A stretch of 64,000 nucleotides of DNA from DAISIK01 sp036822055 (GTDB lineage Bacteria; Verrucomicrobiota; Verrucomicrobiia; Opitutales; Puniceicoccaceae), in the NCBI GenBank assembly GCA_036822055.1, contig DAISIK010000010.1, positions 1 to 64,000 on the forward strand, given 5' to 3'. The notes beneath the pieces are model-generated. The model saw only the letters and a list, made by a program, of their open reading frames with translations, was not told the DNA's origin and ran no database searches. Made by a program: the position numbers and the translations under genes. Positions 1-8,413 of this stretch are shown in pieces; the stretch's first letter is position 1; every line of letters starts with the position of its first letter.

Positions 1-582
1 GATGAGCGTTTCAATGACGATCTCCGACAGGAATGTGAGCTGGCAATCAGTCTCGATGAGCGCAGTGCCTATTTCGTCCCCAACCGGATCTTCTTTCTTG
101 GAAAATGGATTAAGCACTGTACCCAATATCCCTATCCTCAGGTTCGCTTGATCAAACTCGGTGAGGTGCGGTTTGCCAAGTCCGGGCATGGGCAGCGCGA
201 GGAAGCGGCGAAACGGGGGCTGGGCTACATCCAGATCCCCTACGACCATTTTAACTTTTCGCACGGCGTAGAGGACTGGATTGCCAAGCACAATCGATAC
301 TCCGGAAAGGAGGCGGAGGGCCTTTCTGATCTCAGGCTGGAGCCCGTGAAAAATGTCTTCTCAAAGGATCCGATCCAAAGGAAACGTGCGTTAAAATCGT
401 ATTTTGCCCGGATGCCGGGAAGACCACTTTTAAAATTTTGCTACCTCTATTTTTGGAAACGCGGTTTTCTCGACGGTTATCCGGGACTGGTTTACTGCCG
501 CCTCCAAATGCTCTACGAGTCGATGATCTCCCTGAAAACCGTAGAGAAAAAATGGATACAAAAACGAGAAATTCCTGACTGA
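1..582 (+). CDS. Glycosyltransferase family 2, C-terminal part
   Basis: The frame is open from the first base of the window, so the gene is cut at its 5' end; about 193 C-terminal residues remain. The visible part matches the end of WaaE/KdtX-like family 2 glycosyltransferases. There is a GHGQREEA stretch, then IQIPYDHFNFSHGVEDWI, a KHNRYSGKEA block and a tail rich in aromatic and basic residues. Such enzymes transfer sugars onto lipopolysaccharide core or other surface glycans at the cytoplasmic face of the inner membrane. The catalytic A-fold with its DXD motif lies outside the window, so donor and acceptor cannot be read. A strong intrinsic terminator follows 47 bases after the stop, which makes this the last gene of its transcript. 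Confidence 0.8.
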   Translation, partial: DERFNDDLRQECELAISLDERSAYFVPNRIFFLGKWIKHCTQYPYPQVRLIKLGEVRFAKSGHGQREEAAKRGLGYIQIPYDHFNFSHGVEDWIAKHNRYSGKEAEGLSDLRLEPVKNVFSKDPIQRKRALKSYFARMPGRPLLKFCYLYFWKRGFLDGYPGLVYCRLQMLYESMISLKTVEKKWIQKREIPD

Positions 583-628
583 GGATGGGAGTGGTTGCTT
601 CCGGAATCGTCTCGACCAAAGAACCAGA

Positions 629-678
629 ACCACCTTTGATGGGGACAAGAAATGGACCATCTCAAAGGTGGTTTTTTT
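629..678 (+). terminator. Intrinsic terminator after the first glycosyltransferase
   Basis: An 11-bp perfect stem (629-639 with 662-672) extends by three more pairs after a small bulge and is followed at once by seven T (672-678). It lies between two plus-strand glycosyltransferase genes. It also argues against a start at 652 for the downstream gene, because that codon would sit inside the terminator loop. Confidence 0.85.
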
Positions 679-702
679 GTGTCCGCTGTGGAAACTCCAA
701 AG

Positions 703-1974
703 ATGAAGATCTGGATCGTTAATCCTTACGAGACCCTTGCCTTCGGTGGCAATGGCTTGCGCTACAGCTGCCTTTCGGAGGCCCTGGTTTCCGATCGGAT
801 TGTTGATCAGGGTGAGTTCGCCCGACCGGCAGAGGTGGTGTGGTGGACCGCCGATTGGTGCCACGGCGGTAAATGCAAGAGAAGGGTATCCGGGAGGATC
901 CCCGCTGGCATTACGATCAAACTGCTGGAGGTCAGGGCTTACCGGCGAAACATCTCGCTGCAGCGGATCCGAAGCCACCGGGATTTTGCCAGGAGTTGGG
1001 CGCGGGAAGCGGAAGGGGAGGCGAGGCGCTCTGGCTTACCGGCATTGATCCTTTTTTCGGTTCCGCCAATGGAGACGGGGGCGGTCGCCCTGCGCCTCGG
1101 GCGTCAATTTGGCTGCAAGGTGGTGATGGACGTGATGGATGCTTGGCCCGATAGCCTCCTTCTGGCGGCGCCTCCGGTTCCGGGGGGGCGGTGGATCGGG
1201 CGTCTGCTTTTGAAGCCCTACCGCAGTCTATTCAAGAGCTACTGCCACGGGGTGGATGCTGTGATCGCCCAGTCCGAGGCCTTTGCTGATCATGCCCGAC
1301 GGTTTGGTTGGAAGGGCGAGGTCCCGATTTTTTACCTTGGTGGCCAGCAAGGGCGGGGCAGAAAGTTGGAGGAAACGGATAGCTCGCAAAGAGGAGTGCT
1401 CAAGCGAACGATAAAGATGGTCTACCTCGGTTCGATGGGGAAGGTCTACGACTTGGAAACTCTGATCAGGGCCATGGCAATTTTCAAAGCCGACTCGGAA
1501 CGGGATTTTGACCTCCAGCTCAAGTTCATTGGCCACGGGGGAAAGCTGAACCATTTGAAGCTCATGGTCACGAAACTGGGGCTCGAAGATTCGGTTCATT
1601 TCGCTGGTTTTTTGAGCGGTGAGGAACTTACCAAGGCTATGGAGGGAGCCGATGTCGGAATCATCGCCATGTGGCCGGGTTCGGGGGTAGCCATACCCTA
1701 CAAGGTAGGCGATTATCTGGGGGCTGGACTGGCCGTGGTGAGCAGCTTGCCAGGCGAGTTGGAGGATCTTCTAGAAGCCTGGAAATGCGGTTTTCGGTAC
1801 ATCGCTGGAGATCCACGTTCACTGGTATCAGCCTGGAAGAAGGTCGCCGGGGACGAGTCAGCCTTGGTGGCCAGCAAGCGGGGAGCGGCAGCCTTGTTTC
1901 GAGAGAAGTTCGACCGACAGAAGATCTCGGAGCGGTTTGCCGGAGCAGTCTTGGGGTACGCTGCCTCGGAGTGA
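703..1974 (+). CDS. Glycosyltransferase (GT4-like, group 1)
   Basis: About 423 residues. The N-terminus MKIWIVNPYE and the C-terminal half follow the GT-B fold of group 1 glycosyltransferases. The donor-binding domain is visible as KMVYLGSMGKVYDLETLI, then a KFIGHGG segment, then EGADVGIIAMWPGSGVAIPYK and a final YLGAGLAVVSS block. The longest frame begins at 652, but that ATG lies in the loop of the preceding terminator, so I place the start at the ATG at 703. The role is probably addition of a sugar to a surface polysaccharide, consistent with the nucleotide-sugar genes that follow from 2217 to 7233. Neither donor sugar nor acceptor can be named from sequence. It ends four bases before a tRNA-Arg gene on the opposite strand. 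Confidence 0.8.
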   Translation: MKIWIVNPYETLAFGGNGLRYSCLSEALVSDRIVDQGEFARPAEVVWWTADWCHGGKCKRRVSGRIPAGITIKLLEVRAYRRNISLQRIRSHRDFARSWAREAEGEARRSGLPALILFSVPPMETGAVALRLGRQFGCKVVMDVMDAWPDSLLLAAPPVPGGRWIGRLLLKPYRSLFKSYCHGVDAVIAQSEAFADHARRFGWKGEVPIFYLGGQQGRGRKLEETDSSQRGVLKRTIKMVYLGSMGKVYDLETLIRAMAIFKADSERDFDLQLKFIGHGGKLNHLKLMVTKLGLEDSVHFAGFLSGEELTKAMEGADVGIIAMWPGSGVAIPYKVGDYLGAGLAVVSSLPGELEDLLEAWKCGFRYIAGDPRSLVSAWKKVAGDESALVASKRGAAALFREKFDRQKISERFAGAVLGYAASE

Positions 1975-1978
1975 GAAG

Positions 1979-2055
1979 TGGCACGCGGCGAGGGAGTCGA
2001 ACCCCCAACCTCCTGATCCGTAGTCAGGTGCTCTATCCAATTGAGCTAGCCACGC
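1979..2055 (-). tRNA. tRNA-Arg (anticodon ACG)
   Basis: Read on the minus strand, a complete cloverleaf is present. The 7-bp acceptor stem has a terminal G-U pair, and there is a D arm starting TAGCTC and an anticodon stem CCTGA/TCAGG around loop CTACGGA, giving anticodon ACG. The T arm holds TTCGACT, the discriminator is G and the CCA is encoded. It is 77 nt long including CCA. ACG is normally modified to ICG and reads CGU, CGC and CGA. Confidence 0.95.
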
Positions 2056-2216
2056 GTGAAGAAGAAAGAATCTCAGCTTGATTCTTCCATGTCAAGACCA
2101 AGAGGGGCTAAATCCGCCGGAGAAGGCCGAAAACCAGCATATTTATCCGTTAGCAGACTTCTGTTAATTTAATCCTTCTTTACAGGAGCAATTCGCTGCG
2201 GCATGGATCGAAGGCA

Positions 2217-4247
2217 ATGTTTTTCGCAGAAATTTCAACTGGCGACCAACTTCTGGGGTTTTCGCGGTATGCGATGCCGTTTATTCTTTCTGTTGCTTTT
2301 TCCCTGCCGCTAACCTGGGCGATGATTCGCCTGGCTCCCGCCTTTGGTTTGATCGACCACCCAGACGAGCGACGGATCCATAAGAAGCCGATCCCCAGGG
2401 CTGGGGGAATTGCGGTATTCTTCTCGTTCCATTTGGCCTTTCTTCTTTCTCACCTCTACTTCTTTGAGGGAACCCCGGGGAATCTAGACTTCCAGTGGTG
2501 GCTGGTCTTCTTCCCCGCTTCCTTCGTCCTCTTTGTGGTCGGGGTGATTGACGATCGCTTCGGTATGGCAGCCATCGTCAAGCTGATCGGGCAGGGGCTG
2601 GCAGCCTCGGTTCTTTTCACCTTTTCGGACAACTCTTTCGCGATGGTTCTCGGGCTGGAGATGCCCGGCTGGCTGAACTTTTTCCTGACCGTTCTCTGGT
2701 GTGTGGCGCTGATCAATGCCTTTAACCTGATCGACGGTTTGGACGGTCTATGTGCGGGGCTCGCGATCATCTCGAGCATTGGCATGGCGGCCGCTTTTTT
2801 CTACCGGGGGATGCCCGGAGAAACGATGGTCCTGATTGCCCTGGCCGGGGCTGCTCTTGGTTTTTTGCGCTACAACTTTCACCCGGCGAAGATTTTTTTA
2901 GGGGATACCGGGTCGATGTTTCTCGGATTTACCCTCGCGGCGGTTTCGTTGGAAACCGGTGGAAAGTCTACTTTGGTGGTGAGTGTTGGAATCCCCCTGA
3001 TCGCGGCTGGGATTCCGCTCATGGATACAGTTTTAGCGGTTTGGAGACGTTCTCTACGAAAAATTCTGGCCAAGTCCCAAGGCAAGGCTGCTGCGGGGGG
3101 GCTCATGGGTGCTGATAAAGACCACCTCCACCATCGTCTTCTCGATGCGGGATTAAACCAGCGTAAGGTAGCCGGGCTGCTCTACGCGGGCAACGTTGCC
3201 CTGGTTGTTCTGGGCCTTTCCTGGATTCTGAGTTCCCAGGCTTCTCTCGCCCTTTTCCTCATCATGCTCTCCATCACAATTTACGTGGTAGTTCGGCATG
3301 TGGTGCATATCGAACTTTGGGACACCGGGGTGCTTTTGGCCTCAGGTCTGAGACGTCCGGGGAAGAAACTTTTGGGTCAATTATCGTATCCGGCCTATGA
3401 TCTGCTCTGGATCATCGCCTCGTTTTATATGGCTATCGCCCTGGCCGACTTGGTCAGCCCAGACCGAATCGTTTTCAGAAGTTATCTGGCCAAGCTTCCG
3501 CTCTGGGTGCTCCCGATGATGGCCTTCTTGACCCTCTCGAAGACCTACGCCCGGATCTGGAGATTGGCGGTCTTTCGGGATTTTCTCACCTTGGTCATGG
3601 CGATTGTCTTTGGGGGGCTGCTCTCCTTTTCGGTCTCAACCGCTTTTGCCATCAACTTCACCATCGAAAGCTTGCAGTTCGCCTTGTTCTTCATGGGCCT
3701 CTCGGTTGTCGGGATTCTTGGTTCGAGAAGCCTGCGCCATATCGCGAGGGAGTGGATTGCCACAGCCATCAAAGACAAAAAAACTGCGAAGCGGTATGAG
3801 ACCAAAAACCTTCTGATCTACGGAGCGGGGGATCGAGGACTCCTTTTCCTGAGAGATTGGATGATGGTCCACCCAGAGGAAATGGCGAAAAATCGGGTGG
3901 TGGGTTTTGTTGACGATGACCGGAGTTTGCGCAAGCGGTACCTCTATGCCCACAAGATTCTGGGAACCAGCAGTGAGCTGCCCGAGTTGATCGACCGATA
4001 TAATATTGATGCGATCGTAATTTGTTGCCCGCTCAAACCAAGTCGGGCCGATGCTTTGGTGAAACTCTGCCGAGACCACTCGCTCACTCTGCGGGAGTGG
4101 AATCGGGTACAGCGCGTTTTGCTGGAGCGCGGGGTCGATCCTCAAACCCTGCGGAAAGTTCCCAAGCGCAAACCAACGTTGGCAAAAAGTGAAAAGTTGG
4201 CCGAGCCGAATGTGGAGGTGAGGCAGGCGCTCCCGGAGGGCCAATAG
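2217..4247 (+). CDS. WecA/MraY-family glycosyl-1-phosphate transferase fused to a CapD-type N-terminal module
   Basis: 676 residues in two parts. Residues 1-360 are a polytopic undecaprenyl-phosphate sugar-1-phosphate transferase: VIDDR near 110, NAFNLIDGLDGL near 168-178, FLGDTGS near 227-233 and the HLHH motif near 303-306. Residues 385-505 form a second membrane block with a SYPAYDLLW opening, typical of the N-terminal region of CapD/FlaA1 proteins. Residues 530-635 are a Rossmann-like nucleotide-binding module (LLIYGAGDRG, then VVGFVDDD). The SDR dehydratase domain of true CapD is missing. The first part probably loads the first sugar phosphate onto undecaprenyl phosphate at the inner membrane. 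The second part may bind nucleotide sugar or scaffold the neighbouring dehydratase. ATG at 2217 with AAGG just upstream. It leads the operon with the aminotransferase and dehydratase. Confidence 0.85.
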   Translation: MFFAEISTGDQLLGFSRYAMPFILSVAFSLPLTWAMIRLAPAFGLIDHPDERRIHKKPIPRAGGIAVFFSFHLAFLLSHLYFFEGTPGNLDFQWWLVFFPASFVLFVVGVIDDRFGMAAIVKLIGQGLAASVLFTFSDNSFAMVLGLEMPGWLNFFLTVLWCVALINAFNLIDGLDGLCAGLAIISSIGMAAAFFYRGMPGETMVLIALAGAALGFLRYNFHPAKIFLGDTGSMFLGFTLAAVSLETGGKSTLVVSVGIPLIAAGIPLMDTVLAVWRRSLRKILAKSQGKAAAGGLMGADKDHLHHRLLDAGLNQRKVAGLLYAGNVALVVLGLSWILSSQASLALFLIMLSITIYVVVRHVVHIELWDTGVLLASGLRRPGKKLLGQLSYPAYDLLWIIASFYMAIALADLVSPDRIVFRSYLAKLPLWVLPMMAFLTLSKTYARIWRLAVFRDFLTLVMAIVFGGLLSFSVSTAFAINFTIESLQFALFFMGLSVVGILGSRSLRHIAREWIATAIKDKKTAKRYETKNLLIYGAGDRGLLFLRDWMMVHPEEMAKNRVVGFVDDDRSLRKRYLYAHKILGTSSELPELIDRYNIDAIVICCPLKPSRADALVKLCRDHSLTLREWNRVQRVLLERGVDPQTLRKVPKRKPTLAKSEKLAEPNVEVRQALPEGQ

Positions 4248-4260
4248 GTGGGATGGATTG

Positions 4261-5394
4261 ATGGCTCGGAGTCGCATCTATCTTTCGCCTCCATGCACCG
4301 ACGATCATGAGGCAGGGGCAGTCCTTGCGGCTGTTCATTCTGGATGGGTGGCCCCGGTAGGTCCAGAGTTGGAACAGTTTGAAGCTGAATTGTCGGCCTT
4401 TCTGCCGGGCCACCATGCGGTGTTATTATCGAGCGGAACAGCGGCTATCCACCTCGCCCTTTTACTTGCCGGGGTCGGTCAGGGGGACAAGGTTATTGCC
4501 TCGAGCTTCAGCTTTATCGCCACCGCCAATCCGATCCGTTACTGCGGTGCGGAGCCGGTTTTTGTGGATTCGGCGAGGGAGACCTGGAACCTTGACCTGG
4601 CGCTCCTCAAAGAGGCGGTGGAGTCGCTAAAGGCGCGCGGCACCATGCCAAAGGCCGTTGTCGCGACGGACCTTTTTGGTTCAAGCGCGGGTTGTGCGAA
4701 GCTGGAAGAATTCTGCCAGGAAGAGGGAATTCTTCTGATCGAGGATGCAGCGGAAGCGATTGGGGCGAGAGATGGCACCGGTGCCAAGGCGGGAAGCCAC
4801 GGATTTGCATCCGCCTTTTCTTTCAACGGCAACAAAATCATCACGACGGGGGGTGGTGGGGCTCTGATCACCCGTTCCAAAGAAGCTGCGGCGCGGGCTC
4901 GCTTCCTGGCAACCCAGGCACGGGAACCCGTGATCCACTACGAGCATCGCGAGTTGGGATTTAACTATCGGATGAGCAATGTATTGGCCGCCTTGGGACG
5001 GATTCAGTTTAGAAAGCTGGATCAATTTATCGCAGCCCGAGCTTCCATACGCCGATTCTACAGAGACGCGCTTGCTGGTTTTCCTGAGATTGGCTGGAAT
5101 CCTTTACCTGAAGGAACAGCGCCGAATCATTGGCTTACGGTGATGCTGGCTCCCTCAGAAAAAGTGCGAGACCGGATCCTGCAGGCAGCTCAGGCCGATG
5201 AGATTGAGGCGAGACCGGCTTGGAAACCGCTGCATCTCCAGCCGATCTATGCAGGGAGTGAAGCCTTCTTGAACGGAGTGGGGGAGGAGATTTTTCAACG
5301 CGCAGTTTGCCTGCCGAGTGGCAGTGGAATGAGACGAGATGAGCTTGAGCGGGTCGTCACCGCAGTTTGTACAGGTCTCCGCGATGAGCGCTGA
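4261..5394 (+). CDS. DegT/DnrJ/EryC1 family sugar aminotransferase
   Basis: 377 residues from the ATG at 4261; a TTG one codon earlier is the longest-frame start. It is a PLP enzyme of the DegT/PglE type that aminates a 4-keto sugar nucleotide. Visible features are the LLSSGTAAIHLAL substrate/PLP loop near 56-68, EDAAEAIGA near 161-169 and the Schiff-base lysine in FSFNGNKIITTGGGG (K192). The C-terminal domain carries NHWLTVML. It lies 13 bases after the WecA-CapD fusion and four bases before the 4,6-dehydratase. The natural reading is that the dehydratase makes a UDP-4-keto-6-deoxy sugar, this enzyme aminates it and the WecA part puts it on the lipid carrier, as in bacillosamine-type pathways. 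The exact sugar is an inference. Confidence 0.88.
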   Translation: MARSRIYLSPPCTDDHEAGAVLAAVHSGWVAPVGPELEQFEAELSAFLPGHHAVLLSSGTAAIHLALLLAGVGQGDKVIASSFSFIATANPIRYCGAEPVFVDSARETWNLDLALLKEAVESLKARGTMPKAVVATDLFGSSAGCAKLEEFCQEEGILLIEDAAEAIGARDGTGAKAGSHGFASAFSFNGNKIITTGGGGALITRSKEAAARARFLATQAREPVIHYEHRELGFNYRMSNVLAALGRIQFRKLDQFIAARASIRRFYRDALAGFPEIGWNPLPEGTAPNHWLTVMLAPSEKVRDRILQAAQADEIEARPAWKPLHLQPIYAGSEAFLNGVGEEIFQRAVCLPSGSGMRRDELERVVTAVCTGLRDER

Positions 5395-5397
5395 GCA

Positions 5398-7233
5398 ATG
5401 AAAGTACCCTTCACATGGAATGACCTCATCCGGCTGGGACTGACCGGGCTTTTCTATGCCGCGCTCACGGTGGTAACCTTTGCCCTGGCCTTTCTGCTCC
5501 GCCTGGATTTCGAATTTCAAGGAAGATTCAAGGATTCATTCTGGCCGCTGATGTTATGGGTCGTGCCGCTTCGGATTCTTTGCCTGGCCTTTTTCGATCA
5601 ATTCAAGCTGGTCGTGAGGAGTTTTGGTTCTCGGGACCTCCCCAAGCTTCTTTTTGGGGTGGGAGTTTCTTCGGCTGTGATCCTTTTGGTGCGTCTCGTT
5701 GCGGGAAGCGAGATAGGTCTTCCCCGGACCGTACCGATCATTGAAGGGATTCTTTTTATTGGAACCGTCGGATTTTCACGCCTTTTGATTCGCGAAATTC
5801 CGGTATGGTTCAATCAACGTTCGGGGGAGTGCCAGCAGGTGGTAATCCTCGGTGCTGGGCGAGCCGGAGAGCACCTGCTCGAGCAACTCCGGCGCCACCG
5901 AGCCGAACGCTACCGGGTGATCGCCTTCTTTGATGACAACCTGAAGCTCAATCAACGGGTTCTTCGAGGGCTCAAGATTCACGCCCCGATTGAGAGACTT
6001 CGGGACTTTGTCGAAACCCATCGGGTGGACCAGGCAATCGTGGCTATGCCCTCAGCGCCGGGGAAACGAGTCCAGGAAGTGTTCGAGTTTGCAAAAAAGA
6101 TTGGTTTGGACTGTGTCCAGGTTCCGCCTTTGGTCGACATACTTCTCGGCAAGAATTCGATCGACACTTTTAAGAAACTGGAGCCCGAGGACTTTCTTAA
6201 GCGGGAGCCGATAACGATCGACGTTGAGCACCTGCGTGCCGCTTTCGCGGGAAAGCGTGTTTTGGTCACAGGCGGTGCCGGGAGCATTGGAAGTGAAATT
6301 TGCCGACAGCTGATTTCACTGGGGGCGGCCAAAGTGGTGGCGGTGGATCGCTCCGAGGAGTCTGTCTTTCATTTGTTGAATTCGGTGAAGGATGGCCGCT
6401 TGCGGACGGCGCTCGAAGATATAACGATATCCAATTCCCTGATACCCATCCTTGAGGCGGAGGAAATCGAAGTCTGCTTCCATGCGGCAGCCTTCAAGCA
6501 CGTGCCCTTGATGGAAATCCATCCTGCGCAAGCTTTCATTAACAATTGTATTGGAACCCTTAACACGCTGAATCAATGTGAGGCTGCTGGTGTAAAGCGG
6601 TTTGGCTTTATTTCAACGGACAAAGTGGTCGAGCCGACAAGTGTGATGGGGGTTACAAAATTCGTCGCAGAAAGACTAGCGATCGGGGGAGACTGGAAGA
6701 TGGAGTGTTTCGCAGTTCGGTTTGGCAACGTCCTCGATTCCTCTGGAAGCGTCATTCCGACCTTCAAAAAACAGATTGCTGCCGGCGGCCCGGTTACGGT
6801 TACCGACCCCAGGGTAACCCGGTATTTCATGACGATTCCCGAGGCGGTCGGCTTGGTTCTCAACGCTGCTATCTTTGCTCGTGCTGGTGATGTCTTCCTC
6901 CTCGACATGGGTGAGCCTATACGAATCGAGGAGCTGGCCCGAAAACTGATTGAGGCCCACAGCCTGCGACCCGAAATCGATATCAAGATCGTCTTCACCG
7001 GACTCAGACCGGGCGAAAAGCTCCACGAGAAACTTAGCTATCCCACGGAGAATTTGGTTCAAACCGATAATCCGAAGATTTGGCGCTGCGTAGGAGAGGA
7101 TGGCAGGCGGAACATCGAGGTGGAGTGCTGGCCGGAGCTTGCGAAGACCTTGAAAACCCTTGAACCAGAGGCAGGTCGCCAAAGGCTTTTTCAATTGTCT
7201 GGGTTGGAGGATCGAAATGCTCACCTTGGGTGA
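5398..7233 (+). CDS. CapD/FlaA1-family UDP-sugar 4,6-dehydratase, membrane-anchored
   Basis: 611 residues with full long-form CapD (WbpM/PglF) architecture. There are four N-terminal membrane segments (about 12-135) and a first Rossmann module with VVILGAGRAGEHL (148-160). The SDR catalytic domain has TGGAGSIGSE (291-300), AAAFKHVPLME and FISTDKVVEPTSVMGVTK (404-421). In this family the usual catalytic tyrosine is replaced by methionine (M417) ahead of K421, and the seen sequence agrees. The expected reaction is dehydration of UDP-GlcNAc or a related UDP-sugar to the 4-keto-6-deoxy form. It follows the aminotransferase by three bases and its last 17 bases overlap the recombinase start at 7217, so all are probably cotranscribed. 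Confidence 0.9.
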   Translation: MKVPFTWNDLIRLGLTGLFYAALTVVTFALAFLLRLDFEFQGRFKDSFWPLMLWVVPLRILCLAFFDQFKLVVRSFGSRDLPKLLFGVGVSSAVILLVRLVAGSEIGLPRTVPIIEGILFIGTVGFSRLLIREIPVWFNQRSGECQQVVILGAGRAGEHLLEQLRRHRAERYRVIAFFDDNLKLNQRVLRGLKIHAPIERLRDFVETHRVDQAIVAMPSAPGKRVQEVFEFAKKIGLDCVQVPPLVDILLGKNSIDTFKKLEPEDFLKREPITIDVEHLRAAFAGKRVLVTGGAGSIGSEICRQLISLGAAKVVAVDRSEESVFHLLNSVKDGRLRTALEDITISNSLIPILEAEEIEVCFHAAAFKHVPLMEIHPAQAFINNCIGTLNTLNQCEAAGVKRFGFISTDKVVEPTSVMGVTKFVAERLAIGGDWKMECFAVRFGNVLDSSGSVIPTFKKQIAAGGPVTVTDPRVTRYFMTIPEAVGLVLNAAIFARAGDVFLLDMGEPIRIEELARKLIEAHSLRPEIDIKIVFTGLRPGEKLHEKLSYPTENLVQTDNPKIWRCVGEDGRRNIEVECWPELAKTLKTLEPEAGRQRLFQLSGLEDRNAHLG

Positions 7234-8134
7234 AGTGATCGCCCAATTTGTTGATGACCTCGAGGGGGTCAGAAGGCGATCGCCTTACACTGTAAGGAAT
7301 TACCGATCAGCGATTGAGGACTTTGCCAATTTTCGGCTGGGGCCCGACTATGTAGCTAAACAGATCGACGAACTTAGGCCAGATCAGAGGGTGATCCGGA
7401 AGTATCTTCTGGAGCGCCAGACTCGTTTGGCACGACGGACGCTGCACAACCGTTTCTCGGGACTCCGTGCATTTTACGAGTTTCTCAGACTCCGGAGATT
7501 GGTTGAGGAAAACCCATTTGAGGGGGTGGTGCTCCCGAAGCTAAACAAGCCGCTACCCATTTTTCTCACGCTCAGTCAGCTGAAGGGTCTCTTGCTGGCC
7601 CCGCTTGAACGAATGGAAGCTGGCCTGCTACCGCCTAGGGATGGGTGGCGGGACCGGGTAGTCCTTGAGGTACTCTATGGAGGCGGGCTGAGGGTTAGTG
7701 AGCTGGTGGGGCTAAAAGTGGGAGATCTCGATCTTGAGAGTGGCTGCGTTCGAGTCCTCGGCAAAGGCAATCGTGAGCGGATTTGTCCGATCGGAAAGAT
7801 TGCGACGGAGGTTCTCGGGGTTTGGCTTCGGCAGTTCAGGGGCTCTGTTAATCTGGATGACCTGCTTCTGGTAAGCGAGGAAGGGGTCGAGTACTCCACC
7901 CGCGACATTCAACGGCTGATCAAGACCTACGTGAAGCACTGTGGTCTCCCGGAGAATGTGACTCCGCACAAACTGCGTCACTCCTACGCTACTCACCTGC
8001 TCGACGGTGGGGCGGATATTCGCACCGTGCAGGAGCTACTTGGACATCGTTCCTTGAATACCACTCAGATTTACACTCACGTGAGCCTGAGACGATTGAA
8101 GGAGGCGCACGCCCAAGCCCATCCTCGATCTTGA
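7217..8134 (+). CDS. Tyrosine recombinase of the XerC/XerD type
   Basis: 305 residues from the ATG at 7217, chosen because GGAGG at 7206-7210 sits six bases upstream; the longest frame starts at 7160 inside the dehydratase gene. There is an N-terminal SAM-like DNA-binding domain (RSPYTVRNYRSAIEDF) and a C-terminal catalytic domain. All catalytic residues are visible: Arg in GGGLRVSEL, Lys in GKGNRER, HKLR, LGHRSL and Tyr in QIYTHVS. Length and motifs fit chromosomal dimer resolution recombinases at dif rather than phage integrases. I cannot tell XerC from XerD without comparison. The location at the end of a polysaccharide operon, with a 17-base overlap, is unusual but probably chance linkage. 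Confidence 0.88.
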   Translation: MLTLGEVIAQFVDDLEGVRRRSPYTVRNYRSAIEDFANFRLGPDYVAKQIDELRPDQRVIRKYLLERQTRLARRTLHNRFSGLRAFYEFLRLRRLVEENPFEGVVLPKLNKPLPIFLTLSQLKGLLLAPLERMEAGLLPPRDGWRDRVVLEVLYGGGLRVSELVGLKVGDLDLESGCVRVLGKGNRERICPIGKIATEVLGVWLRQFRGSVNLDDLLLVSEEGVEYSTRDIQRLIKTYVKHCGLPENVTPHKLRHSYATHLLDGGADIRTVQELLGHRSLNTTQIYTHVSLRRLKEAHAQAHPRS

Positions 8135-8413
8135 TCCGTGTGGTCTTCCTTCGATGGTAAACCCTGGAACGGGGTGGCAAACTTTGATACTTTTACGAGA
8201 ATTCGGACTGGGGAAGCTCGTTCGTTCGTCCAAGTCAAATGAGATGAGACGGGTGGTTCATGAGGTGGTCTTGACAGCTGATTTTTCCTTTGGCGTGATT
8301 CGAGAAGTGTTTTGTCTAAACCGTCTTGAATTTTATGCCTCCCTTCGGGATTTCCCCGCTGGTCAAAGCGAGTCAGCTTTCTCTCCGGCCGTTGAAGTAT
8401 CCAGTAGCCACAT

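Noticed and set aside
7217..8134. Integrase of a mobile element inserted by the tRNA-Arg
   Set aside because: The recombinase is about 5 kb from the tRNA, has Xer length and motifs, and no direct repeat of the tRNA end or other mobile genes were seen.
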